From: Smittium culicis
Taxonomy: Eukaryota; Kickxellomycota; Harpellomycetes; Harpellales; Legeriomycetaceae
Assembly (NCBI GenBank): GCA_001970855.1
Contig: LSSN01003976.1
Span: 1 to 17,083 of the forward strand
Direction of reading: 5' to 3'
Length of the DNA stretch: 17,083 bases
Shown here: in pieces, positions 1 through 8,879 of the stretch
Position numbering within the stretch: the first letter of the stretch is position 1
Layout of the letters: each line of letters begins with the position of its first letter
Position numbers and translations under genes: made by a program
The notes under the pieces: model-generated
The model's input: the letters and a program-made list of their open reading frames with translations, nothing else
Database searches by the model: none
What the model was told of the DNA's origin: nothing

Positions 1-1853
1 TCAACGCAAACCAATATTAAAAGTTCAGATAATAACGATTCCATCCTCACAATTCATTCCGCTAATGTAATTAACGCTTGTATTTCTTCCGAAAATTTAA
101 ATATCTCAAATAAAGATTCGGATTACACATCTAACGAAAGTAAAATTTCCTCTGAAGCCTCAAATAAAATTCAAAAAACTAATTCTACTCAAGAAAATCA
201 GCCTAATAGTCAAACTAAGCTAAAATCAATCCTTAAAGATTCATCTATTATTAGCGATGAAAAGCTGAGCGATTCTATATATTCTATTAACCAAGAAGCA
301 TTTGAAAGAGCCCAAAAAGCTGTAGCTGAAAGAGAATTCTATATTCCACTAAATGATAATTCTGAATCTATTCAAAAAACAGATGGCTCTACCTCTATTA
401 ATGATTCAAAAAGGACTATTTCAGATGATTTAGAAACTCAAATTTTTAAAAAATTTAAAGCTTTTAAAAAGCGAAAAAATATGACACTTATGCCTAGCTC
501 TAGCTGTAAATATTTTACTTGCTTTTCTTATACTCTTTCCTAATTTTTTTATTAATTTATATATTTTTTTTGATTTAGCTTTTGATGATTCTAAAAGTGT
601 CACTTCAAAAAAAGTTACTGCCAGAAGAAGATCTACTTTTGGACAAAGAGGAAAGCGTGCCTCAGGAATAGGAAATGGCTATTCAGGTATATTTTATTTT
701 ATACTTTACAAATCCTTTTTCAGCGCGCGCTTATCGCCAAAAACTAATTATCTTTATTTATAAAATAGCTTGTCCACACAACGAAATTAAAACAAGCCTT
801 TTATACCGACATCTATCACCGGAAGTGCCTGAGCCATTAAGACTTAGACAATTACTTTCTTGGGTTATCAAAAGAACCCCAATGCCTAATGCCCCAAGTG
901 GACTCGAAATTAACAAAAACATTTTTGATTTAGCAAAATTAGGTTCATACTTTATTGATAATACTATATCTTTGAATTTACCTATCCCATATGCATATTA
1001 CTTCCTTTCTATCATTTTGTCATCTCTTGTGTATAATTTATATATTATTATAAAAATTAACTTATAATCTCATTAGTTAATGCTGAAGTTATCAATGAGG
1101 TTAAATCTGCGGTAGAAGGTGGAGTAATGAACACATCCTGGTACAATAGACCTGTAAGGACTAAAAGTTTTTTTTTTTTTTTCCAATCTTTGTACTTTCA
1201 TTTCGATCTATAAATTTTTTATAATTTTCTTTGTTTTATTTTTGTAAACTGGTAATTTTTTTTAGAAATCTGAGCTTACAGACACATCATTAGAAAACTT
1301 AAATACTCGTAGACCACATCCCAAAAATATAATTAACGAAAAAAAAAAATCCGAATTAATGGAGCTAATAGTGAAATACCAAGAGGAAGATCGAAGCTAT
1401 AATAGAGCCCAGAAAAAAGATAAAGAAATCGATTCTACCCTTAATAACTTGATACAATTCAGCACTAAGATTACCAACCTTGATGTAGATCAAATTCCAA
1501 AACTAGTCAAAGCACTGCCTGACTATAATCTAGATCATGACCTACTTAACACTTTGGATACAAATTGTGAGACTGCATATTTAAGCTCGAAAGTTTTAAA
1601 GGAAAACCAAAACCTAAGTATAGACGAGTATTTGAGCTATTTTGCAAAAAATACAAACTTTTTCGTCGACGTGTGCAACTTGGAATCAAACAAGCTAGCC
1701 TCAAAGCTTGAAGTGACACATAGTATAGCTGACCAAGCGCTAGCTAAAGTTTCAAGCACATTCGAGTCTCGAAACAGAAATAATCTTTCTGCTGCTGATC
1801 CGCAATTTTTACTTAAAGAACTCTCAAACTCGCTAAGGAAAACGTTTATATAG
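1..1853 (+). CDS. DSN1: DSN1/MIS13 kinetochore protein, 5'-partial, five exons
   Basis: Subunit of the MIS12 (MIND) kinetochore complex, which links CENP-C-type inner kinetochore proteins to NDC80. Exons 1-505, 579-686, 769-942, 1077-1153 and 1266-1853 join in frame to 483 residues plus TAG; the N terminus lies outside the window. Residues 1-168 are Ser/Asn-rich and look disordered. Residues 183-204 hold the family's basic hallmark, ARRRST then GKRAS then GIGNGYS, with two Aurora B-type sites (RRRS at 184-187, KRAS at 194-197). Next come LYRHLSPEVPEPLRLRQLLSW (216-236), the conserved head signature, and TSWYNRP (about 282-288). A charged, likely coiled segment follows (about 305-340) and then a helical C terminus. 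In the family, phosphorylation of the basic motif relieves autoinhibition of CENP-C binding. Introns interrupt exactly where the conserved sequence would break. Identification is confident; intron 3 has the weakest donor (GTTCAT) but is required for the family motif. Confidence 0.93.
506..578 (+). other. DSN1 intron 1 (73 nt)
   Basis: Donor GTAAAT, acceptor TTTAG, phase 1. Reading through reaches a TAA at 541-543. Splicing joins a Ser-rich stretch to FDDSKSVTSKK just before the RRRS motif. Confidence 0.85.
687..768 (+). other. DSN1 intron 2 (82 nt)
   Basis: Donor GTATAT, acceptor AATAG, phase 1. Splicing restores GIGNGYS-ACPHNE, matching the family pattern of GNG followed by a PH dipeptide. 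Confidence 0.88.
943..1076 (+). other. DSN1 intron 3 (134 nt)
   Basis: Donor GTTCAT (non-standard position +3), acceptor CATTAG, phase 1. Splicing joins FDLAKL to VNAEVINEVKSAVEGG; the unspliced frame enters an Ile/Tyr/Leu run and stops. Confidence 0.8.
1154..1265 (+). other. DSN1 intron 4 (112 nt)
   Basis: Donor GTAAGG, acceptor TTTTTAG, phase 0. It joins TSWYNRP to KSELTDTSLENL. It contains two T-runs. Confidence 0.85.
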
Positions 1854-2719
1854 ATTCATCAAGCTTACAAAAAGATAATTTGTTTATTTTCTTTTTTAAA
1901 TCAATTTTATTACTTATTTATACTTCTTTCGCATTAATTTTAGTACATTTACAATATTACTCCTTTTAGTTTTTTGTTTTTTCTCTTCTTTTTTTTTCCC
2001 CCTGAATATTCTAAAATTAAAATGTATCAAACTGTATAATTTCATTCATACAAAAAGTCATCTTTTGTTCTTGATAAATTCTTTTTTTTCTTTTTTTTTT
2101 TTATATCAAGTGGTAACTATTGATTGCCATTACTTGATCTTGGCCAATATATCCAATATTATATTTCAATATATAAATGCATACTAGAAAAAAAAAAAAT
2201 AAAATATAGAAATTATAATTTTTTTTTTTTCAAACAGTTACTGAAAATTACGTAAATAATAGAATATTTTTCTCGCTGTCAAAAAAAAAAAGTTTTTTTT
2301 TTTTTTTACAGTTATTTCCGAGTTTTATGCTTTAACCATTTTGAATGCGCAATTTGCATTCTAAAAGTATTTTGTTATTGCAAACTACGTTTTTATTATT
2401 TTTATTTTATTTGGGCCAACTTAGTATCTCTGATGTTTTATTATCAATACTTTTCTTTTCTTTTTAAAAAATGCTTTTAAAATTATGTATATACACGAGA
2501 TTTCTTTATATATTTTTTTAATTTTTATTTATTTATTGTATACTGTGTACAATTTTACTTTCAAAAGTATATTAGTTTGTAGATTTATTTTTTTTTATGT
2601 GGATTTTGAAGTTGAAATTTTTACTGTCATCAGAATCAAGTCGTTTATATACTTGCTTGATTTTGTACTCTTAAATACACTTGCTTAATTTATACTTAAA
2701 TACATGAGTATAAGAAGAA

Positions 2720-2869
2720 ATGCGGCAAGCTAAAGTTTCCGCAACTGTTAAAGCTCAAAATCGATTTTACGTGAGTGCAATTATAGCGATGTTACAATCG
2801 AATAAATCAAAAAATAAGAAAAGGATTGGTATTAATAATATTTATACCGTGGAGATTTTATTGCACTAA
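2720..2869 (+). CDS. Small ORF, 49 aa, doubtful
   Basis: ATG to TAA with a mixed, basic composition (begins MRQAKVSATVKAQNRFYVSA). It stands out from its surroundings, where open frames consist almost only of Phe, Ile, Tyr, Leu, Asn and Lys. No family is recognised. It lies in the 3' flank of two convergent genes and overlaps the candidate poly(A) signal of the minus-strand gene, which argues against a gene. A chance frame is the likelier explanation. Confidence 0.12.
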   Translation: MRQAKVSATVKAQNRFYVSAIIAMLQSNKSKNKKRIGINNIYTVEILLH

Positions 2870-2979
2870 AAAGAACCAGAAAATAATTTCAATTAAAAAA
2901 TAAAAAACAAATTTTAATTTGTATAATATAATTTTGAAATCATTGCAAAAATAATTATCTAATTGACCTAGCAGCTTTG

Positions 2980-3000
2980 AAAAAAAAAAATTTTTTTTTT
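2980..3000. repeat. Perfect A11/T10 palindromic tract
   Basis: Eleven A residues run directly into ten T residues, giving a self-complementary rigid tract 110 bp beyond the stop codon of the minus-strand gene. A second T8/A12 run lies at about 3062-3081. Such tracts exclude nucleosomes and can mark transcript 3' ends; any role here is inference. Confidence 0.5.
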
Positions 3001-3109
3001 GGAATAATCATAATCTGATTAAAAATTAAAGACAGATACTAAAGTAGTATGGTTTTTGTTATTTTTTTTAAAAAAAAAAAAGCTAGTATAGGGCTAGTAA
3101 TATTAAAGC

Positions 3110-6100
3110 TTATTTTAGTTTTTTTCTTTGAGAAACTCTTGATTTCAACATCGAAGAAGCAGTAGGTCTGCTAAGACGGTCCAAAAAGTTCTTTTTTGGT
3201 GGAGGTAATGGAATGTTAGAATTTGTATTTAATCTTTTGCGTGATTGGCTGTTACTTGTTAAAAGCTCTGGTGAAGTATCATCATTCGAAATTGAACTTT
3301 TTCGCTTTAGCTGATTTATACTACCGTTAGTTAAAGGAATAGACATTGATGAAATATCGTTAAGCGGCAAATCTTCATTTTCAGATAATAGTGGCTTTTC
3401 AAAAGGTAAAGATAGTAACATTTGTTTAGATTTTTTATTTGGCAAGTTGTTACTTTCAGCGGTAACGCTTATTTTTTTGCTTCTTCTTCTAGTTCTTCTA
3501 GGGGATTTTGGAGAATCTACTTTGATTGAGCTATTGGAAAAAGAGGTAGCGATGGTATTATGTTTAGGTTTTAATGTTTCTAAAGTGGAGACAGTATCTT
3601 GTTTAGTGGTAGAGTTTGAAATCTTTAGGTTTTCTTTATCGCTGGAACAAAAATTGAATGGAAATTTAACGTTATCAATTATAGATGGCGAGGATAATTT
3701 ATTTTTACAACCAATTTGGTGAGTACTTTTGTTTTTGGGTTTTGTTGGTGTTCCAATAATATCAGATATGTCAGGTTTTGGAGATAGTAAATCAGAGTTC
3801 TGATCAGTATCAATAATAACTGGCTTTATAGATGATGACATTAGTGGATCTGGTAAATTAGGTTTGCGCTCAATTTTATTTGATAAAAATCTATTTTCTA
3901 CGGGTGGTCTAATAGCAGGTTGCGGCATAGAATACCTCCTTTTTGATGACAAAAAATCATAGTTGAGGTCAACCCTATCTAAACTAGGAGCCAAGTTTTT
4001 ATCGGATAGGTTTGATTTTTTAATTGGTGAAAAGTTGAGTTTAATTTGAACGGAATCTTTTTTCATTACTCCGTTTTTATCAGTTGAGGCGAGCTTTAAT
4101 TTAGCGATTTTATCTTTATTCAAAGGGGAAATTTTATCTACAAGAGATAACCTATTTCTTTTTCTTAAAAGAACTTTACTAGGTCCAGCTTTACTTGTTA
4201 AAAGATCAGATATATTATTTTTAGGGCTAGGCTTTTTTTGAATTTCGATATTTTTGGGAGAAATTTCAGCTTTAATTTCAATAGAGTCATGATTTTTTTC
4301 GGTCTGTTTAGGTTTAGATAGTAATTTTTTTTCTACAGTATTAGGTTTGGTATTTGAATTGTTAGATTTGGTAGTCTTTTTTGGAGGAATTTGCTTTTTC
4401 AATAAAGAGTTAGAGTCAACAAGATCTGAAGTTGAGCTATCCACTTTTTTCTTTTGCCTTTGCTTTTGCTTTTGGGGAATTGGATTTTGTGAAAGTTTAT
4501 CTTGCGTTGCAGTTGTAGTTGAATCATGAATTTCAGCTTTAATTTTAATTTTTTCGCTTAATCTTCTGCTTCGCCTTCGGTTAATGATAGCATCTGAAGG
4601 GATTGTTGGTTCAGATTGTTTAGTTAAAGTTATATGAATATCTTTTTGTAGGGGTAGTTCATTGTTTATAGAAAGGTCAATTTCAATATCATTTTTATTT
4701 TGAATTGCACTAGGGTCGATATCAGTTTGAGGTGTAGTACAGATAGGTGTAGTTTCAACTTTTGGAGAACTGTTTTTAGTTTCTATATCAATATTTGACG
4801 AAACGGTGCTTGGTTCCATAACAGCATCAGAGGAGGAATAGCTTTGAGTAGCACTAAAATTGAGATCAGTAGGGGGGTTTATTAAAAGAGATGAAGCTTG
4901 ATCGAAAATTGAATCAGCAGAAAGTTGTACATTATTTATAGAATTAGTTTCAAGAGGTAGGTAGTAAGGAGAAGGAGAAGGGAAAGAAAACGGGGATGTA
5001 GTGATATCAGCTGGGATATGATCGATTTCAATGTCTAACGTTGGTGATGATTTATTAGTTGCGCATCCGACATCAGAGAAATAGTTTTGGGTAAGGTCAG
5101 CAGAATTTTTGGTATTGTCTAATACAATTGGGTGAGAGTCATAGCTACCGGGAGAAGTTTCGTCGTAAATACTGACACTGTGGTTAACTTTTCCGTTTCT
5201 TCTTTGGCGCAAAATTGGGGTATCAGAAGAGATGTTAAATGGGGTTGATTTTATAACTGGGCTTTGATTTGATTTGATGCTAAAAATCCCATATTTGACT
5301 TTGAGGATAGACTTTGGTTTTTTGGACTCATTTTCGGGGAATGAGTTAGGGGGGGCACCTCTTTTGATAGGAGTTGAAGCGGGGGATTTATAATCGAAGA
5401 TTTCAGGGCTTAATGGAGGACCGAATCTTACAAGCCTTGTTCTTTTTTCAGAGTTTAGATCAGAATTATAATCAGAATTTGAGTCAGAAGATTTTTCGGT
5501 ATAGTTAAGCCTTTTAAAAGACCTTCTTCTGTCTCTTTTTCTATCAAAACAATCGGTTTGGGAAGATTTTGTAGGGGTAATTTTTGGGGCAGGTTGTGGA
5601 GTATAGTATTGAGAGGAAATTTTGGGACGAGGGCGAGCAGAAGGAGAAAGGTTATGAGATAGGAAGTTATTTCTAGTGTTTAATTTGTTTAGGAAGGAGT
5701 ATGAGGGGGATAACGCGAGGGTGTTTCTAGAGAGCTCAGTTTCTGAACCAAAATTTCCGTATTCCAAAGAATCCCAAGTGGCCTTAGAGGGAGTAATGAT
5801 AGAGCTAGAGGGATTAGGGGAGTTTTGGGGGTTATTACAAGGAGTGGGGGGTTGATTTAAATGTAGTGGAGGGAGGGATGAAGATCTACGTCTATTTTGT
5901 AAACGGGGCTTTTGATTTAAAGGGTATTGAATCGAAGAAAGCTCATTTTTGTAAAAATCTAGCTTAGAGTTAGAAGAGAGCCTGGAGGAGTGATTGCTAG
6001 GGGAAGATAGACGCTGTAATTCGAGTTGTAAAGAGTTGAGTTGATTTTTAATAGCGGTAGGGACGTCATTTGGGTGGGATAAGAAATGGGATTTAATAAT

Positions 6101-6944
6101 GTCACGAAATTGAAAATCGGGAGAAATATTGATTAAGGAGTTTCTTCTTTTATGGTAGCCTTCGATAATTTTTTTTTGTTTATCAGATAAATTATTTTGT
6201 GCAGAGGGTGAAGGTTGAATGTTATGAGGAATAGTAGACGAGTTAGATATAGTATGTCTGCGGTTTGAATGGCGAGGAAAGGGGTTATTAGAGGGTTGAA
6301 GAAGGGAGTTTTGGGGAATGGACTCGAAGCGGAAAGATCTTGTACTGATGGTAAATATATCTAAATGGTTTATTCTTTGGTCGCCTTTGACTTCTTTTCC
6401 GTTTAGTAAAGTTATTTGATTTCCGACCGAACGAATCCAAGTCTAAGTAGAGTATAAAGAAAAAGATAAATGAAAAGTTAAGTTTACAGCTATTTAGAAA
6501 ATAAAGGAATAGAAAAATTTTTTGTAGAGCTTAAAAGACATTTAATTCTAAAGAAAAGGTAGGGTAGGGTAGGGTAGACTAGATGTACGTTATTATTTTT
6601 ATCGACAAACAGTAAGCAGTGTCTTTCGGAAACGTTTTCTACGTCAAGCTTGATATGGTTGTATTTATCGCTAAAAAAAAAAAAAGAGTATTAAATAGGT
6701 TTATTATTTTTGGATATGAAGAGATAATATAGGGATAAATGTAAAGGGAGGAAGGTGAAGCATTATGGGGTGGAAGGGGGGGAGAAAGGGTAAGATTAGT
6801 TGGGAAGAAAGATAGGTACCTTCCGATTGAGCAAATGAGCATATCGAGCGGGAATAGGATATTAGAATCCTTTCCATTTTTTTTAAGAACTACAACCTGG
6901 CCGTATTTGGTTAAAGAGTGTTGGGAAGAAGGTTGATATAACAT
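3110..6944 (-). CDS. Ki-67-like mitotic chromosome protein: FHA domain plus PP1-docking module, three exons
   Basis: Exons 6944-6820, 6670-6589 and 6442-3110 join to 1179 residues plus TAA. Residues 14-110 form an FHA domain laid out like that of Ki-67: YGQVVVLKKNG, FPLD, CSIG, VSERHC (55-60), TLLNGKEV (80-87) and FTISTRSFRFE. Residues 405-431 are a Ki-67/Repo-Man PP1 module: RLVRFG (RVxF docking), LSPEIFD, then STPIKRG, with spacing identical to the human proteins; SILK, another PP1-docking motif, follows at 447-450. The rest looks disordered, with many S/T-P (CDK-type) sites, RRxS (Aurora-type) sites, IKAE (SUMO consensus) at 703-706 and 792-795, a KEN box at 1005-1007, and a basic C terminus ending RKKLK. 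Expected role from the family: recruiting PP1 to mitotic chromosomes. Odd point: Ser42 replaces the FHA phosphate-binding Arg. The start ATG has a weak context (T at -3) and follows a possible splice acceptor, so an upstream exon is possible. A start at 5767 (TTG) would lose the FHA domain. Confidence 0.88.
6443..6588 (-). other. Ki-67-like gene intron 2 (146 nt)
   Basis: Donor GTACAT, acceptor CTTAG, phase 0. It joins FVDKNNN to TWIRSVGNQITLLNG, an unbroken FHA strand-loop-strand. It carries a CCCTA-type repeat near its 5' end. Confidence 0.87.
6556..6577 (+). repeat. Telomere-like TAGGG pentamer tract, G-quadruplex candidate
   Basis: The plus strand reads GG-TA-GGG-TA-GGG-TA-GGG-TAG (G-runs 6558-6574), four G-runs with 2-nt loops. 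It lies inside intron 2 of the minus-strand Ki-67-like gene, so the G-rich strand is the transcription template and the pre-mRNA carries CCCTA repeats. It resembles TTAGGG telomere repeats but is a pentamer. Confidence 0.7.
6671..6819 (-). other. Ki-67-like gene intron 1 (149 nt)
   Basis: Donor GTACCT, acceptor after a T14 run (TTTTTAG), phase 2. The intron is strongly pyrimidine-rich on the coding strand, and its only AG is the acceptor, so the junction codon AG|C (Ser) is unambiguous. Confidence 0.87.
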
Positions 6945-7458
6945 AAATAATATTTTCTGAGAGCAGAGAGAAATGGTATTTATGAAGTTGGGGGCAAATA
7001 AAGATAATATTATGAGGGTGGGGGGAGGGAGGTGATGGAAGTGAGGTATATTCAGTTTATGATAATAAATTTAAAAAGGGGGTGGAGGAAGCTGCGATGT
7101 ATTATTATAATCAAATGAAGGATATTTAGGGAGTAGTAATTTGTGAAGTTTGTGTCGAGTAGTATTTTAGAAGAGGGATTTATAGGGAATAGGATATGGG
7201 GGGTTTAAGCTAAGCGGAAGTTATGGGTGTTTGATGAGGGGTAGAGATTAGTTGGGTTAGCGAAAAGTGAAAGGGAAAGATATTATGAATAGTGTTAATG
7301 GTAGGATTTAGAGATTTATAATAGTTAGGGTTTATTGAGGGGAGAGTGAATAGTAAAGAGCAGAAGTTTAGCAGAAGATTATTAAGGGCATAAACGTTTT
7401 GGCGACACTGAACAGCTGAGTTTTTGGCTTTTAGTGATATATTTTTGGATTGTTGGAT
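6945..7458. promoter_or_regulatory. Upstream flank of the Ki-67-like gene, G/purine-rich on the plus strand
   Basis: Probable promoter and 5' leader of the minus-strand gene. Several G-runs occur, the densest at 7016-7032 (GGG, G6, GGG and GG separated by single bases). The same strand bias continues through the start of the gene. On the minus strand a pyrimidine tract ending CTCTGCTCTCAG lies just upstream of the ATG and could be a 3' splice site for an unseen leader exon. No TATA box is convincing. Confidence 0.4.
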
Positions 7459-7459
7459 T

Positions 7460-7527
7460 GATTGAGGCTTTTCTTTGAAATATTATGGTTGAGGCTTTTT
7501 TTAGAAATATTATGATTGAGATTTTCA
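7460..7527. repeat. Imperfect 27-bp tandem repeat, about 2.5 copies
   Basis: Two units of the form (g/a)TTGAGGCTTTT...GAAATATTATG, followed by a partial third (ATTGAGATTTTCAG). A T18 run and AGCAGTTGC follow at about 7538-7560. It looks like a small local duplication; no function is seen. Confidence 0.6.
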
Positions 7528-8251
7528 GCTGTTGTTGTTTTTTTTTTTTTTTTTTAGCAGTTGCTTTTGTGAAGCTATATTCTTTCGTATTGTCTGATCG
7601 GTAGCTGTAATTCGCTGCCATTAATATATGTTAGCGGTCAATTATATTACTCCATGCCTAATCTATTGGCAGACCATTTTTAAAAGCTTTGTGTTAATTG
7701 ATCTGTTGGTATTTAAATGACTAGTTTTTTATAGTTTCAATAATCTATAGGCGCTTTTTCATTTTGCTCTTTATAGGTCTGGCTAATAGCTATTCTGAAT
7801 TGTATTTACTTTAATTGCGTATCCAATTGGTATCGTATACTGCTATATGCTGAATTTCAGCCAGTGGTTGAGCGTTTGCAGATGTCTGGATTTGAGACAT
7901 AGATGATAATTGGATCACACTGTTTACTTGTAGCTTACTGTTGATAAATGCTTAGCCAGTAAGGCAATTATACGAATAAAAGAGTCAGTTTGCGTATATT
8001 GTAAGTAAACATTGAATAAATCAAGCAGACAAAATTATAGATCGGATGAGGCGATTTAGAAAAGCTGACTGTAATTTCATTTCATCCAATTTATATGATC
8101 CAAATTCAAGTGTGCTGCATAGCCGCTAGTAAGATTTGTGTATCGATTTTCAATACATACACAGCCAGACCACTGTGACTACGAATTGATTTGTGCTGGA
8201 ATTTTACTTTTTTGTTCATTTAACCATATTTACTATAAAATCGTAAATATT
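7528..8251. other. Middle of the divergent intergenic region, no gene seen
   Basis: Visibly less AT-rich than the other spacers and without strong strand bias. No tRNA-type internal promoter or long frame was found. Short, mixed-composition open stretches on the minus strand (around 8060-7810) could continue the decayed frame described at 8252-8787, but stops are frequent and no family is recognised. Confidence 0.35.
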
Positions 8252-8787
8252 TTACTGAACAGTAATAGTCTGTGCGTAAATAGATACAAAAACTGGTGAA
8301 ATTTGTTCCGAGTTTCTTTTTAACTGTAACAAGTCTTGGAGCGCCATAAAATATGCACAAGGATATCTTTACCAAATGCTTACTTGATCTTCTTCCCTGT
8401 GATGTAGGCAGCCTTTGATCAGCCAATCAATACCACCTGATGTCAAAATATTATTAATTTCTATGGATCATTCAATTATTGGTTCATAAAAGATTATCAG
8501 CAAATAATATATAAGAATATAAATATCATACAAATCAATTAATCCATGCTTATATCGATTGTATGGGATGGAAATTGTTAAAAGAGAGCGATCTATTAGA
8601 TATATCGAATGCTTTTTAAACATCAATTTCTGCTCTCTCATAGTATTCCAGTTAATCACGCACTTGCTTCTACTGAAATTTGCTGTAGTGCTGCTACTTT
8701 ATACTCGAATACTGAATCCAATATCTCATTGGCTGGAATCTGCTTCATAAACCACAGTCCCATCAACCAGCCATATACTTGAATCAT
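8252..8787 (-). pseudogene. Possible decayed coding fragment, family unknown
   Basis: Two minus-strand frames look more protein-like than expected. From 8787 to 8656 a 43-residue frame reads MIQVYGWLMGLWFMKQIPAN and onward. From 8659 to 8252 one frame of 136 codons is broken only by TGA at 8470-8468 and TAA at 8371-8369; it includes GGIDWLIKGCLHHREEDQ and, past the TAA, PCAYFMALQDLLQLKRNSEQ. At this base composition roughly nine stops would be expected in 136 codons. A frame change would be needed between the two parts. I do not recognise the protein. It could be a relic of a gene or transposable element, or chance in a balanced-composition promoter region. Confidence 0.2.
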
Positions 8788-8793
8788 GGCTCA

Positions 8794-8841
8794 TGAGCGG
8801 TTTAGATGAACGTAAAATTGGGATTCGTGAACGGTTTAGAT
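8794..8841. repeat. Direct repeat TGA(G/A)CGGTTTAGAT, two copies
   Basis: Copies at 8794-8807 and 8828-8841 match at 13 of 14 positions, 34 bp apart. They lie about 460-510 bp upstream of the membrane thioredoxin start. They could be a paired protein-binding site or the trace of a small duplication. Confidence 0.5.
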
Positions 8842-8879
8842 AATATGGTCTATTCAATTGGCGCTGTGTCTCAATAGTT

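Larger units (their letters stand above)
1854..3109. other. Convergent spacer between DSN1 and the Ki-67-like gene
   Basis: AT-rich 3' flank shared by two convergent genes, rich in T- and A-runs. Candidate poly(A) signals are AATAAA at 2198-2203 for DSN1 (345 nt past the stop, inside an A-run, so weak) and AATAAA on the minus strand at 2862-2857 for the Ki-67-like gene (about 250 nt past its stop). An A11/T10 palindrome sits at 2980-3000. A 49-codon plus-strand ORF is described separately. I see no RNA gene. Confidence 0.6.

Noticed and set aside
2485..2688. Plus-strand open frame, 67 codons
   Set aside because: Composed almost only of Ile, Phe, Tyr, Leu and Val in T-rich DNA; no start context, motif or splice partner.
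3447..4529. Plus-strand ORFs opposite the Ki-67-like coding exon
   Set aside because: Antisense shadows, rich in Leu, Phe and Val as expected from a Ser/Lys/Asn-rich gene.
5765..5767. TTG as start of the long minus-strand gene
   Set aside because: The same frame is open up to 6442 and joins FHA exons further upstream; residue 295 is an internal Leu.
7382..7621. Minus-strand 79-codon frame beginning MAANYSYRSD
   Set aside because: It runs through a poly-A tract and the 27-bp tandem repeat; no recognisable domain. It could be real but support is too thin.
8559..8750. Plus-strand 63-codon frame, and the minus-strand frame at 8927-9109
   Set aside because: Both lie in promoter-like DNA and have simple composition; the second starts in a low-complexity poly-A/T region.
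7700..8800. Idea that the genome reassigns TAA/TAG, from in-frame stops in the possible relic
   Set aside because: All four real genes end cleanly at TAA or TAG and have no internal TAA or TAG once introns are removed.
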